Below, piece by piece: positions 51,056-59,739 of a stretch of DNA of 64,000 bases. The notes beneath the pieces are model-generated. The model was not told where the DNA came from. It saw only the letters and a list, made by a program, of their open reading frames with translations, and made no database searches. Numbering within the stretch: the first letter of the stretch is position 1; each line of letters starts with the position of its first letter. Origin of the DNA: Chryseobacterium sp. G0186 (GTDB taxonomy: Bacteria > Bacteroidota > Bacteroidia > Flavobacteriales > Weeksellaceae). The stretch spans positions 372,001 to 436,000 of the forward strand of contig NZ_CP033918.1 in assembly GCF_003815675.1 (NCBI RefSeq), given 5' to 3'. A program made the position numbers and the translations under genes.

Positions 51056-51907
51056 TTACTTATTCTTAATTCTGTAATTTTCCCTGTAGGTATTAGCCGT
51101 GATTCCGGTGCAACGCCTAAAATATCTGCAGAAAAGGGAAGAATCTACAAACTGAAGCTGATTACTGATCTCTTTAATGGAAAGCGAGGTGGTTTTCAAA
51201 AGTTCCTTGGCATGTTTTATTACCCTATAGCTTATCCATTGCTTGATCGGCTTTCCTGTTTCTTTTTTTATCAAACTACTTAAGTACTGTGGCGAAAGAT
51301 GTAATTGGTCAGAATAGAATAATACACTTCTCTCCAGATGTCCATGTTTATTCAGCAATTCAAAAAAATGGTCTATAATGTCCTGGCTTCGGGTTTGCAA
51401 AAGGCTGTTATTCTTGATGACAGGCAGATAAAGTTTTGAAACCTGTTCCAGAAGAGCATAAAGCAGATATTGTACAGTTTCTACAGTGCTTTCTTCCTTT
51501 GTTTTGGAATGATAGTCCTGTATTAACTTGACGGTAGACCAGATCAGGTCTTTTGCGGTATCTTTTACCAGTATGGCCGGATTAAACTTGATCTCGTCAC
51601 TGGCTAAGAGAACCGTCAGAAAGCTATACGTACTGATAAAATCCAGGGAAATATAAAATACGGATAATTCAAGATCATCACTACAGGAGAGGTCTGTGAG
51701 ATCTGTATCCGGTAAAAGCATTATGATGGAATTTTCCTTTATATGAAAGGGAAGGGTATTAATTTTAAGGTTTAGTTCACCTTTTGATACAAAGCAAAGC
51801 AACAGTTTATTGAGTTTAGGGGCTCTTTTACAGAATTTAGAGACTGTATTTGCCTTGTAATGTTCAATACATAATCCTTCAAATTTGGGTTTGTGATCTA
51901 CTATCAT
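51056..51907 (-). CDS. AraC-family transcriptional regulator
   Basis: The 283-residue protein has an AraC ligand domain (NSIIMLLPDTDLTDLSCSDD, about residues 59-78) and the C-terminal helix-turn-helix pair (HLERSVLFYSDQLHLSPQYL, SSLIKKETGKPIKQW, LSIKEISNQLQFVDSSLFCRYF, FRRCTGITANTYREN). It is divergent from the MFS gene at 52098; 21-bp-spaced direct repeats lie between them. It probably activates the transporter in response to its substrate. A minus-strand -7 box lies at 51964-51971. Confidence 0.9.
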   Translation of the reverse strand: MIVDHKPKFEGLCIEHYKANTVSKFCKRAPKLNKLLLCFVSKGELNLKINTLPFHIKENSIIMLLPDTDLTDLSCSDDLELSVFYISLDFISTYSFLTVLLASDEIKFNPAILVKDTAKDLIWSTVKLIQDYHSKTKEESTVETVQYLLYALLEQVSKLYLPVIKNNSLLQTRSQDIIDHFFELLNKHGHLERSVLFYSDQLHLSPQYLSSLIKKETGKPIKQWISYRVIKHAKELLKTTSLSIKEISNQLQFVDSSLFCRYFRRCTGITANTYRENYRIKNK

Positions 51908-51963
51908 ACAGTTGGATTATTTCCTGGAATGGTTAATGCTTTTGTCAGTTGAATTACTGCGAT

Positions 51964-51971
51964 CAAATGTA
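51964..51971 (-). promoter_or_regulatory. -7 box for the AraC gene
   Basis: TACATTTG on the minus strand, 56 bp upstream of the ATG. Confidence 0.45.
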
Positions 51972-52004
51972 AGCAGTTAATTTTTCTTTTTTGAGGCATT
52001 GTTT

Positions 52005-52037
52005 AAAATGGAATATAAAATATCAAAAATGGAATAT
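52005..52037 (+). promoter_or_regulatory. Tandem AraC-type half-sites upstream of the MFS gene
   Basis: AAAATGGAATAT occurs at 52005-52016 and 52026-52037, identical in 12 of 12 bases, 21 bp apart. The second copy ends 21 bp before TAACTTCG (52059-52066), the probable -7 box. The AraC gene at 51056 is the likely binder. Confidence 0.65.
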
Positions 52038-52097
52038 CTTTTATTGAATGAGTGTGACTAACTTCGCCAACGGAAATTTTAATCAGATACAGAGATA

Positions 52098-53255
52098 ATG
52101 CAAGATAGAAAAACTGCAGTTACGAAGATGCCTAAAGCCTGTTTTTTACTTTTTTTTGCCCATGGACTTGTTTTTTCTTCTTGGGCCAGCCGGATTCCCA
52201 TTATTAAAGATGCGCTTTCGATAAATGAAGCGGAGCTGGGTACCCTTTTGCTTTTAATGCCGATAGGGCAGCTTTCTACCATGGTTTTAGCAGGGAAACT
52301 GATCAGTAAATATGGAAGCAGTCAGATTATTAAAAGCTGTTTTTTATTATATCCTGCTTTTCTTTTACTGATTGGTCTTTCTCCGTCTTATTGGGTGTTG
52401 GCGGCTGTTCTATTCTTTTTTGGAGTTACAGGTAATATGTGCAATATAGCGATCAATACTCAGGCGATAGAAATAGAAACGATCACAAAAAAGACATTAC
52501 TGTCATCCTATCATGGAGCCTGGTGTTTTGCAGGGTTAGTAGGAGCCATTCTTGGCTTGTTGATGATCAATCTGAATGTGGGAACATTTTATCATTTTGT
52601 ATTTACTTTTGTTCTTGTTATGTCTCTTTGGTTATACAGTAAAGGGCATTTAACCAATATCATTCATAAAGCAGAACCACAAACGCAGTCAATTTTTAAA
52701 TTTGTTAATCCCACATTGGTCGGATTGGGTATCATAGGTTTTTTGAGCATGGCTATTGAAGGAGCGATGTTCGACTGGAGTGGTGTTTACTTTCAAACCA
52801 TTGTAAAAGCCCCTGAAAAACTTGTTATCCTTGGATATACCAGTTTTATTTTAATGATGACCCTAGGACGATTTATTGGAAACCGTGTGATTGAAAAATA
52901 TGGAAAGAAAATTGTCTTACAATGCTGTGGTATTTTGATGAGCAGCGGACTTTTCCTAAGTGTTTTCTTTCCGGAATTATGGATCTGCATCATTGCATTT
53001 ATGATCATTGGTCTGGGCAGTTCCCTTAGCGTACCTTCTGTTTACAGTACGGTAGGAAAGGTAAGTAAAGTAGCTCCCAGTATTGCTTTGTCTTTTGTAT
53101 CCAGTATTTCATTTTTAGGGTTTTTGATGGGGCCTCCTTTGATCGGATTTATTGCTGAATGGTTTGATCTAAGGTATTCTTACGGTCTTTTTGCCTGCTT
53201 TGGAATACTATTGGCCATTATGGCCGGGCAAATGAAAGTGTTTAGGAGTAAATAA
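52098..53255 (+). CDS. MFS transporter
   Basis: The 385-residue protein has about twelve transmembrane helices and resembles the YbjJ-like MFS group (FFAHGLVFSSWASRIPIIKD at the start, then LSINEAELGTLLLLMPIGQL). The A-type motif after helix 2 is GKLISKYGSSQI. Substrates of the group include sugars and small drugs; here it is unknown. It is divergent from, and probably activated by, the AraC regulator, and is followed by the hairpin at 53275-53318. Confidence 0.92.
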   Translation: MQDRKTAVTKMPKACFLLFFAHGLVFSSWASRIPIIKDALSINEAELGTLLLLMPIGQLSTMVLAGKLISKYGSSQIIKSCFLLYPAFLLLIGLSPSYWVLAAVLFFFGVTGNMCNIAINTQAIEIETITKKTLLSSYHGAWCFAGLVGAILGLLMINLNVGTFYHFVFTFVLVMSLWLYSKGHLTNIIHKAEPQTQSIFKFVNPTLVGLGIIGFLSMAIEGAMFDWSGVYFQTIVKAPEKLVILGYTSFILMMTLGRFIGNRVIEKYGKKIVLQCCGILMSSGLFLSVFFPELWICIIAFMIIGLGSSLSVPSVYSTVGKVSKVAPSIALSFVSSISFLGFLMGPPLIGFIAEWFDLRYSYGLFACFGILLAIMAGQMKVFRSK

Positions 53256-53274
53256 CTGCATACTTTAAAAAAAG

Positions 53275-53318
53275 CGAGTCTGTTTTCAGGATCTAATATT
53301 CATCCGAAAATAGACTCG
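53275..53318. terminator. Bidirectional hairpin between the MFS and NTF2-like genes
   Basis: The arms CGAGTCTGTTTTCAGGAT and ATCCGAAAATAGACTCG pair with few mismatches around CTAATATTC. It lies between convergent genes; flanking A and T runs serve both. Confidence 0.85.
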
Positions 53319-53327
53319 TAATCATTT

Positions 53328-53717
53328 CTATATCCAGTTCTCTATCAAATGGAACCACAAAGATTTTTCTTCATTGAAAAGAAAAACTGCTGAAGATTTT
53401 CTTTTATTTGTTATTCCCCCTGTAGTTTGAATTTCAGTATAAGTGGCCAGTCCATGATGATCAGAGTGGTGTACTTCTATGTTTTCAACCTGAACAATAC
53501 GTTCCGGAAATTTTCCAAATGTAGTGGGAAGCCATTCCGAAAATAGGGATAAGGTAACGGAATTTCCATCTCCGTTGATCATTGTAAAATCAGGAGAAAA
53601 TCCTGAAAGGAGTTCTTTGTAAAGGATTTCCTGGTTCTCCGCTTTCCCTTGGAACCATTTTTCAATATTCTCATGAAATACTGTTATTTCTCTGATGATT
53701 TTTTCTGTGTTGTTCAT
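53328..53717 (-). CDS. NTF2/SnoaL-like (DUF4440-type) protein
   Basis: The 129-residue protein has no signal peptide. The layout IREITVFHENIEKWFQGK, then LSGFSPDFTMINGDGNSVTL, LATYTEIQTTGG and the closing WFHLIENWI follows the cone-shaped NTF2/DUF4440 fold. Such domains bind or isomerise small molecules. It lies beside two transporter genes; a functional link is only suggested by position. Confidence 0.75.
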   Translation of the reverse strand: MNNTEKIIREITVFHENIEKWFQGKAENQEILYKELLSGFSPDFTMINGDGNSVTLSLFSEWLPTTFGKFPERIVQVENIEVHHSDHHGLATYTEIQTTGGITNKRKSSAVFLFNEEKSLWFHLIENWI

Positions 53718-53763
53718 AAATTTAAAATTATAATTTTTTTTATCTCTGAAACATTTTTTTTCT

Positions 53764-55146
53764 TTACAACTGCTGTATGTATTTCTTTAACCGGATATTT
53801 CCCCAAATTCCCATAAGCTGAAAGCCTCCAATCATGGCAATGGCTAACGCAAAAGAGGTAGGAAATCCCAGGGTTTCTATCATATTAAAAAATAGGGTCC
53901 CGATAATGGCTCCACCTGTTACGCTGCCAATCTGTATTCCGATGCTGATAAGACCGGAAGCCTGCCCAGCCTTGTCCTTGGAGGCAAAAGAAATAGCTGT
54001 CCGCATCATCATAGGCATAATAATTCCGTGTCCTAATCCTGCCATAAAAAGAGTGATATTGGTGATTAATGATGGCTTCTGCTGAACATAAAAAGCCAAT
54101 GCACTAAAGATAAAGCCCGTTATGAGTAATCCCAGGCCGATGTAGATGACTTTATGAGGGACTGATTGTATTTTAGAGGCAATAAAGGGACCCAGAAAAA
54201 AAGCAATTCCGTAAGGAACAATGGCTATTCCTGTCTGCATAGAGTCTTGGTGCAAAAACTGTTGCAGGTAGTAAGGATAACAAATGAATAAACCAGCTGT
54301 GAAATTGTAAAAAAAGATGATCAAAAGACTTAAAGCAAAAGGCTTATGTTCTAAAAGGGTCGGGTCTATGAGTACAGGACGATTTTTTTTCAGCAAATAC
54401 ATTTCATATTTAAAAAAAACAACCAATAAAGAAATGCCTGTAACCAAAATTCCGAATATCCACCAGGCCCAATGGTATTTCTGTCCGAAAATAAGAGGAC
54501 AGATGAGCATCAATAGAGCAAGGATCATTAATAATGAACCTGTAAAGTCAATTCCGGAATTGGCTTCCCGGTGATGATGATCCATTGTAAAATGAATTCC
54601 TATAATACAGATAACGGTAATGGGTATATTTACAAGAAATACCATTTCCCAGGAAACACTTCCCCAATGCATGCTCAGCAGTAAACCGCCTAGCAGTTGT
54701 CCGATTACAGATGCCAGGCCAAATACAGAACTGAAAAGACTTACCGCTTTAGGTTGCTCCTTGGTGTTAAATAAAACCTTTATAGAAGCCAAAACCTGAG
54801 GAGCAAGCAACGAAGCACCCACCCCCTGAAATAATCTGGCAATAATAAGCCATGTTATAGTAGGAGAAAAGGCACAGGCCAGAGACGAAAATAAAAAAGT
54901 ATATAACCCTAATGTGAAGATGCTTTTACGTCCATAAAGATCCCCAAGTATTCCGCCACATACCACAAGAGCCGCATAGGTAAGTCCATAGATGGCAATA
55001 ACCATTTGGAGCTGATGATCACTGGCTTTGAAAGCATTTTTAATAGAGGGTAATGCCATATTGACAATAAAGTAGTCCAGTGGAGAAAGAAAAGCTCCTG
55101 CTATCAGGAAATTAAGAGCCTGCCACCGTTTGGGGGAGATATTCAT
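53764..55146 (-). CDS. DHA2-type MFS drug transporter
   Basis: The 460-residue protein has about 14 helices. Key motifs are LDYFIVNMALPSIKNAF (after helix 1), the A motif GGILGDLYGRKSIF (about residues 60-73), and the motif C region LGGLLLSMHWGSVSWEMVFLVNIPI. It matches the EmrB/QacA family, which exports drugs or acids in exchange for protons. It is divergent from the AraC gene at 55219 with a palindrome between. A -7 box TAAATTTG lies at 55158-55165 on the minus strand. Confidence 0.92.
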   Translation of the reverse strand: MNISPKRWQALNFLIAGAFLSPLDYFIVNMALPSIKNAFKASDHQLQMVIAIYGLTYAALVVCGGILGDLYGRKSIFTLGLYTFLFSSLACAFSPTITWLIIARLFQGVGASLLAPQVLASIKVLFNTKEQPKAVSLFSSVFGLASVIGQLLGGLLLSMHWGSVSWEMVFLVNIPITVICIIGIHFTMDHHHREANSGIDFTGSLLMILALLMLICPLIFGQKYHWAWWIFGILVTGISLLVVFFKYEMYLLKKNRPVLIDPTLLEHKPFALSLLIIFFYNFTAGLFICYPYYLQQFLHQDSMQTGIAIVPYGIAFFLGPFIASKIQSVPHKVIYIGLGLLITGFIFSALAFYVQQKPSLITNITLFMAGLGHGIIMPMMMRTAISFASKDKAGQASGLISIGIQIGSVTGGAIIGTLFFNMIETLGFPTSFALAIAMIGGFQLMGIWGNIRLKKYIQQL

Positions 55147-55157
55147 ATTTTTTTATG

Positions 55158-55198
55158 CAAATTTAACCACTGAATATTCAGGTAAAATTGTACTTTTG
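55158..55198. promoter_or_regulatory. Divergent promoters with central palindrome
   Basis: A minus-strand -7 box (TAAATTTG, 55158-55165) for the DHA2 pump and a plus-strand -7 box (TACTTTTG, 55191-55198) for the AraC gene bracket a perfect 12-bp palindrome, CTGAATATTCAG (55170-55181). A regulator there could affect both promoters. Confidence 0.6.
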
Positions 55199-55218
55199 GA
55201 GGAAAATATAGTGTACAG

Positions 55219-56076
55219 ATGAAAGGACTGAATCTTGAGGGCATTAAAGTGAAGAAAATACAACTTAAAGGAGAAGAGGTTATTTTAAAAACAAAATCTT
55301 TTCTTTCATTTGTATATGTGGTAAAAGGAAAGGGAAATTTACTGTATGATGAACGTAGTATTGATTTTACAGAGGGCAAGCTTTTTATTATTCCACAACA
55401 GGAATCCTATCACTTTGAGAGTGAAAATGCAGCATTGATTACCATAGAATGTCCCATAGAATTTATTAATAAAATCCGGTTGGAGGCAGACCGTATCGAA
55501 AGCTGTGAAAACCTTTATAAACTTCAATACATCAGCAATAACTACCATGCACGGGCAGGATGTGTCTTCAGAAATAAAAGTGATGAAGGTTTTGCAGAAA
55601 CCCTTATTCTGCAGATTGCAGAGGAATTCAATAATAAAGCAGAGGACTATCTTATCATTCGTAACTGTATTTCAATTCTGTTGAACCTTATTGCAAGAAA
55701 TATTATTCAGAGTGAAACATCAGATCTGCAGGAAAATAAGAAAGCTTTTTCCATTATGAAGATCATCACCTATATTCAGCAGCATATAAAAGATAGGGAG
55801 AAAACAGGTCTTCAGGCCATTGCTGAGCACTTTGGAATTTCAGGGAATTATTTTGGAGAGTATTTTAAGCAACAGACAGGAATTTCCTATCAGGATTACG
55901 TATTGGATTACCGACTTAAATTGGTGGAAACGTATTTAAAATACAGCAGCATAAGACTGAGTGAAATAGCCTATGATCTTCAATTCAGCGATGAAAGTCA
56001 TCTTTCCAAGCTATTCAAGAAATACAGAGGCATAACGCCCGGAGCCTACAGAAAAAATATGAAAGAAGAAAAATAA
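55219..56076 (+). CDS. AraC-family transcriptional regulator
   Basis: The 285-residue protein has an N-terminal cupin-type sensor (LKGEEVILKTKSFLSFVYVV, about residues 17-36; FTEGKLFIIPQQESYHFES, 59-77) and a C-terminal AraC helix-turn-helix pair (TGLQAIAEHFGISGNYFGEY, RLSEIAYDLQFSDESHLSKL, RGITPGAYRKNM). It is divergent from the DHA2 pump gene and probably controls it. The ligand is unknown. Confidence 0.9.
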   Translation: MKGLNLEGIKVKKIQLKGEEVILKTKSFLSFVYVVKGKGNLLYDERSIDFTEGKLFIIPQQESYHFESENAALITIECPIEFINKIRLEADRIESCENLYKLQYISNNYHARAGCVFRNKSDEGFAETLILQIAEEFNNKAEDYLIIRNCISILLNLIARNIIQSETSDLQENKKAFSIMKIITYIQQHIKDREKTGLQAIAEHFGISGNYFGEYFKQQTGISYQDYVLDYRLKLVETYLKYSSIRLSEIAYDLQFSDESHLSKLFKKYRGITPGAYRKNMKEEK

Positions 56077-56133
56077 TAATTGTCAGTTTTGTAAGTATTT
56101 GTTTTTCGTGATTTTAAGGTATTAAAAAAATAT

Positions 56134-56161
56134 ACATAGTCAACTATATAGTTGGCTATGT
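56134..56161. promoter_or_regulatory. MarR-type palindromic operator
   Basis: The arms ACATAGTCAACTA and TAGTTGGCTATGT are inverted around TA, matching at all but one position over 28 bp. The TAGTTG-type half-sites resemble MarR-family sites. It lies 30 bp upstream of the MarR ATG, in the promoter zone, and suggests autorepression. Confidence 0.7.
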
Positions 56162-56190
56162 TTTTATATATTTACATCAAAATTTGTAAT

Positions 56191-56685
56191 ATGGATTTTG
56201 ACTTTATTAAGGATTTGGGATATAAGGCATTGGACAGCAGGCTGAAAAGAATCAGTGATAGGATGTCTCATGATGTCAGAAAATTCTATAAGGAGTTTGG
56301 AATAGATGTAGAGCCCAATTGGTATCTTATTTTTATGTTGCTCCAGAAAAAGAATGAGGTTTCTATTACAGATATTGCCGAACCCTTAGGATATTCTCAT
56401 CCTTCTGTAGTGGTTATTGTAAAGAAAATGACAGAAAAAGGCTATCTGATCATCAAAAAAGATGAAGTGGATAAACGCAAGCAGTTGATTTCGTTATCTC
56501 AAAAGGCTATAGAAATGCTTCCTCAGCTGGAACAAATATGGGATAGCTGTGAAAAAGCTATTTTGCAACTACTGGAAGATGATCTTTCCATTTTTTCTTA
56601 TCTCGATACCATAGATCAGGGATTGAAAACAGATTCTTTTCACCATCGGTTTAAACAGGAATACTTAAAATCAATAGACTCATGA
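56191..56685 (+). CDS. MarR-family transcriptional regulator
   Basis: The ATG at 56191 is chosen because the frame upstream covers the palindrome. The 164-residue protein has the MarR winged helix (about residues 45-100: WYLIFMLLQKKNEVSITDIA, EPLGYSHPSVVVIVKKMTEK, GYLIIKKDEVDKRKQL with the wing D-x-R-x-x-x-x-x-L pattern). The flanking helices dimerise. Its TGA overlaps the ATG of the secreted protein gene (ATGA), so both are one transcript, which it probably represses until an unknown ligand binds. Confidence 0.92.
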   Translation: MDFDFIKDLGYKALDSRLKRISDRMSHDVRKFYKEFGIDVEPNWYLIFMLLQKKNEVSITDIAEPLGYSHPSVVVIVKKMTEKGYLIIKKDEVDKRKQLISLSQKAIEMLPQLEQIWDSCEKAILQLLEDDLSIFSYLDTIDQGLKTDSFHHRFKQEYLKSIDS

Positions 56686-57446
56686 AAACACTTATTTTAA
56701 TGACGACCTTATTTTTTTCTAACCTTATGATTTCTGCTACAGAAACTAAAGTCATGATAAGGGCTAAGGCAAGAGATGCCAAATTTATAGGGAGTTCCCT
56801 GGGAGGAGCCCATATCATTGTGAGAAATAAACTGAACCAAAGGATTTTGGCAGAGGGAAATACGTCAGGAAGTACCGGAAACACAGATTTGATTATGAAA
56901 ACGCCCAAAATAAGAGGGAATTCAATTGCTGATGACCAAACAGGGGGATTTATAGCGGCTGTTGATATTGATGAACCTACTTTTGTTACGATAGAAGTTG
57001 TTTCTCCACTGAACAACAGACAGGCACAGGCTGTTGTAACCACAGAATTGTGGCTGATTCCCGGAAAGAATATTTTAGGTGAGGGAATAATACTTGAGAT
57101 TCCCGGATATATTATTGATATTTTAAAACCCAGAACCCACCAGTATATTGCATTGAAAACCATTAAAGACAAACCCTTTCTGTTTCAGGCGAATATCGTT
57201 ATGATGTGTGGATGTGTAATAGACAAAGGAGGAGTCTGGAATTCTGATGAAATTGAAGTGACAGGAATACTTAAGAAAGATGGGAGAATTGTGAAAAATA
57301 TTGATTTGTCATGGGTTTCCACCAATTTATTTGAAGGCAGCCACATCATCAATACCCCGGGAAACTATGAACTTATCCTATATGCCTATCATGAGAAAAC
57401 AGGCAATACAGGAGTGGATAAAGTGAACTATGTAGTTTTTGATTAA
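56682..57446 (+). CDS. Secreted protein of unknown function in the MarR operon
   Basis: The 254-residue protein has a signal peptide (LILMTTLFFSNLMISA) and a beta-rich mature part. Visible stretches include VMIRAKARDAKFIGSSLGGA, then DEPTFVTIEVVSPLNNRQAQ and AVVTTELWLIPGKN, and a closing GNYELILYAYHEKTGNTGVD. Two adjacent cysteines (MMCGCVID) lie near residue 175. I do not recognise the family; it resembles an immunoglobulin-like sandwich of the periplasm or surface. The four-base overlap with the MarR gene ties its expression to that regulator. Confidence 0.75.
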   Translation: MKTLILMTTLFFSNLMISATETKVMIRAKARDAKFIGSSLGGAHIIVRNKLNQRILAEGNTSGSTGNTDLIMKTPKIRGNSIADDQTGGFIAAVDIDEPTFVTIEVVSPLNNRQAQAVVTTELWLIPGKNILGEGIILEIPGYIIDILKPRTHQYIALKTIKDKPFLFQANIVMMCGCVIDKGGVWNSDEIEVTGILKKDGRIVKNIDLSWVSTNLFEGSHIINTPGNYELILYAYHEKTGNTGVDKVNYVVFD

Positions 57447-57483
57447 TAAAGGAATCTGCAATTAGAGATTGCAATAAAAACAC

Positions 57484-57513
57484 TGAAGAGGAGGCCTTAA
57501 TAGTCTCCTTTTT
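57484..57513 (+). terminator. Weak hairpin after the secreted protein gene
   Basis: GAGGAGGCC-like and TCTCCTTTTT sequences can form a short stem of six to seven pairs with a T tract. Confidence 0.4.
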
Positions 57514-57529
57514 ATTGTATAGGTGTTAT

Positions 57530-57763
57530 CTAAAGTTCACCAAATACGGTAATAATAGCAGCAATAAGCTCTTTTTCTATAGCAGGACTGGAAGAGGCTT
57601 CCGGTACAATGGCCCGTAAATTACCCTCATCATCCCTTTCAAAAACCACTTCGCATCCATCAATATCAACGTATAATTTGTAACCGTGAGAGAATGTTGC
57701 CAGTCGTCCATTGAAAACCAATTCTTTGCCTTTATACGTTACGGGTACTTCAAATTCTTCCAT
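57530..57763 (-). CDS. Small conserved-looking protein of unknown function
   Basis: The 77-residue protein (VPVTYKGKELVFNGRLATFS, YKLYVDIDGCEVVFERDDEG, NLRAIVPE) has no signal peptide or membrane segment and reads as a small beta-sheet with a C-terminal helix. It has normal codon use and a proper -7 box, TATCTTTG on the minus strand at 57804-57811, so it is probably a real gene. I do not know its function. Confidence 0.75.
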   Translation of the reverse strand: MEEFEVPVTYKGKELVFNGRLATFSHGYKLYVDIDGCEVVFERDDEGNLRAIVPEASSSPAIEKELIAAIITVFGEL

Positions 57764-57803
57764 TAATTTTTTGTTCTATAGGTCTGTCCAATCTTTTTAA
57801 GTG

Positions 57804-57811
57804 CAAAGATA
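57804..57811 (-). promoter_or_regulatory. -7 box for the 77-residue protein
   Basis: TATCTTTG on the minus strand, 41 bp upstream of the ATG. Confidence 0.5.
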
Positions 57812-57931
57812 CAATGTTAATATGTAATTATAGAAAGGAATTTATAACTACAAAATATAGCTGATAATCGGGATTGTCTTAGTCTTCAATTCTCTTTAAT
57901 ATTGATGAATATGATGAACAAATTTCAAAGC

Positions 57932-59413
57932 ATGAAAACAATAGCATTTAGCTTTCTTTTTATGTTGACTTCAGTTACGGCCTGTACACAGGAAAAAGAA
58001 AATAATTCATTAGCTGTTTTAAAAAAGAAAACCATCAATACGGTTCCTTTTTTAACGAAGAACAATGATTTTGTTTATGTAGATAAAACAAGCTTGAAAC
58101 CTATCATAAATCAAAAATTCCGAAGAGCATCCGTATTTACTCCCACAGGCTTTGCAGTGGTGGAAAATGAAAAAAATGAATATGCAGCCATAGACGAAAA
58201 AGGAAAAATAGTTTTAGGTTTTTCAGCAGAAGAAATTGGGTTGAATGTTATCAACGGACTTACATTTTACAAAAAAGATATTGAATACGAAAAGAAAATG
58301 CCTGCCTGGAAATGGGAGTGGAGTATTATGGGAGGTGGTATCAAGAAAGAACAAACCTACCATAAAATAGAAATTGGAGTACTGGAAACCAAACAAATTC
58401 TCCTACAGGAAGACATCCCTTATATGGAGAAGAGTTATTATCTGAATTTTCTTTCCGTAGATGAAAATCATGTTTTTTGGAACGGAACCTTGTACGAAAT
58501 CAAAAAATCCCGCTTGCATACAATAGAAAATAATACTGCTGAGCTGTTGGAGAACAAACGCTTTATCAAAGCTTCCAATGCCAGTTTTTCAATGTACGGA
58601 TTGAATCAAAAAAAGGCAATCCACAATGGGTTAACAGGTTCTGAAAAACTTTCAATTCAGTTTAGGAAAGAAACGATAACACTGGATGAAGTTAATAAAG
58701 AACGCTATGATCCGGAAGTGCCTAAACTTTTAGTAGACAACAAAACCAATGATGTTTATCCTTTTCCACAATATGAAAAAGTATTTCCGAAAGAAATTAC
58801 AAAGGCAACGGCTTCACAAATCGATTTCATTAAAAAAACTTCCTTGGTGTATTCCATAACCAATTCGCCTTATTTTTTATTGGGGGTTTTTAATTATGAT
58901 CATGATATTTGGGCATTCGACTGGCTTTATATTGATACCAAAGGAAATGTTGTAGATTCCATTGATACCTATAATTTTAAGGTGTTAGACCAACTTGGGT
59001 ATATGGTTTGGCCTGATCGAAAGATGATTTTACCCGATCAGTTCATTAATAAAAACTGGAAATTCGGAAAAATAAAGTCTTATCAGGGAATGAATAACCT
59101 ATATCTGATTCGAATTGAAAATGAAAAAAAGGAGGGAACTATGGGACTGTGGGATAGTGGTAAAAAGACGTGGGAGATAAAGCCTGAGTATCATGATATC
59201 TCGGTTTTAAATATAGAAAAACAGATCTACGCCCTTCAAAAGGAAGAAAAAGGTTTGTATACACTGTATGATCAAAAAAATAACAAAAGTATAGGATCAA
59301 AAGCGTATCAATCTATTAATTCGGACGGTTTGGTGACTGTTAAAGTGAATTCCGGAGAAAATAAGTCTTACTATATTGACCTTGATTCGGGAAAAGAGTT
59401 TAAAGAAGAATAA
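57932..59413 (+). CDS. WG-repeat-containing lipoprotein
   Basis: The ATG at 57932 gives a clean lipoprotein signal (TIAFSFLFMLTSVTAC); starts at 57905, 57911 and 57914 would add a charged tail. The mature part has irregular WG/KWG-type repeats (AAIDEKGKIVLGFSAEEIGL, DWLYIDTKGNVVDSI, MGLWDSGKKTWEIKPEYHDI, YTLYDQKN, YYIDLDSGKEF). WG repeats are thought to bind proteins or glycans. Length is about 493 residues from this start. It starts a run of poorly characterised plus-strand genes. Confidence 0.82.
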   Translation: MKTIAFSFLFMLTSVTACTQEKENNSLAVLKKKTINTVPFLTKNNDFVYVDKTSLKPIINQKFRRASVFTPTGFAVVENEKNEYAAIDEKGKIVLGFSAEEIGLNVINGLTFYKKDIEYEKKMPAWKWEWSIMGGGIKKEQTYHKIEIGVLETKQILLQEDIPYMEKSYYLNFLSVDENHVFWNGTLYEIKKSRLHTIENNTAELLENKRFIKASNASFSMYGLNQKKAIHNGLTGSEKLSIQFRKETITLDEVNKERYDPEVPKLLVDNKTNDVYPFPQYEKVFPKEITKATASQIDFIKKTSLVYSITNSPYFLLGVFNYDHDIWAFDWLYIDTKGNVVDSIDTYNFKVLDQLGYMVWPDRKMILPDQFINKNWKFGKIKSYQGMNNLYLIRIENEKKEGTMGLWDSGKKTWEIKPEYHDISVLNIEKQIYALQKEEKGLYTLYDQKNNKSIGSKAYQSINSDGLVTVKVNSGENKSYYIDLDSGKEFKEE

Positions 59414-59432
59414 TCTAAATATTTAATTTATT

Positions 59433-59654
59433 ATGCTTTCATCTGCAGATTTACAAATTGAAAGGGCATTGTTCCTTAGTGCTTTGATTATATTTTTTGG
59501 AGTAGGATTTTCATGTACACTCATTATCTTTATTATTAATTCTATAAGAAAAAAACCTAAAAATGCATTGTATTATGTTTTTTCGTTCCTAATTTCTGGA
59601 ACTATTGTACTAGCTTTAGCAGCGTTTTGTTTTTGTATGATATTAATTCAATAG
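59433..59654 (+). CDS. Small two-helix membrane protein
   Basis: The 73-residue protein has two hydrophobic segments (ALFLSALIIFFGVGFSCTLI, about residues 12-31; FLISGTIVLALAAFCFCMIL, about 52-71) joined by a short basic loop (IRKKPKNALY). This suggests an inner-membrane hairpin. It lies 19 bp after the WG-repeat gene. It could be an immunity or holin-like protein; no family is recognised. Confidence 0.65.
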   Translation: MLSSADLQIERALFLSALIIFFGVGFSCTLIIFIINSIRKKPKNALYYVFSFLISGTIVLALAAFCFCMILIQ

Positions 59655-59739
59655 ACTAAAATTGATAAATCATGATAAACTATAAACCCTGGGAAAAAAT
59701 ACAAATAGAATTAAAAAATAAATTTATAATATTATAACT

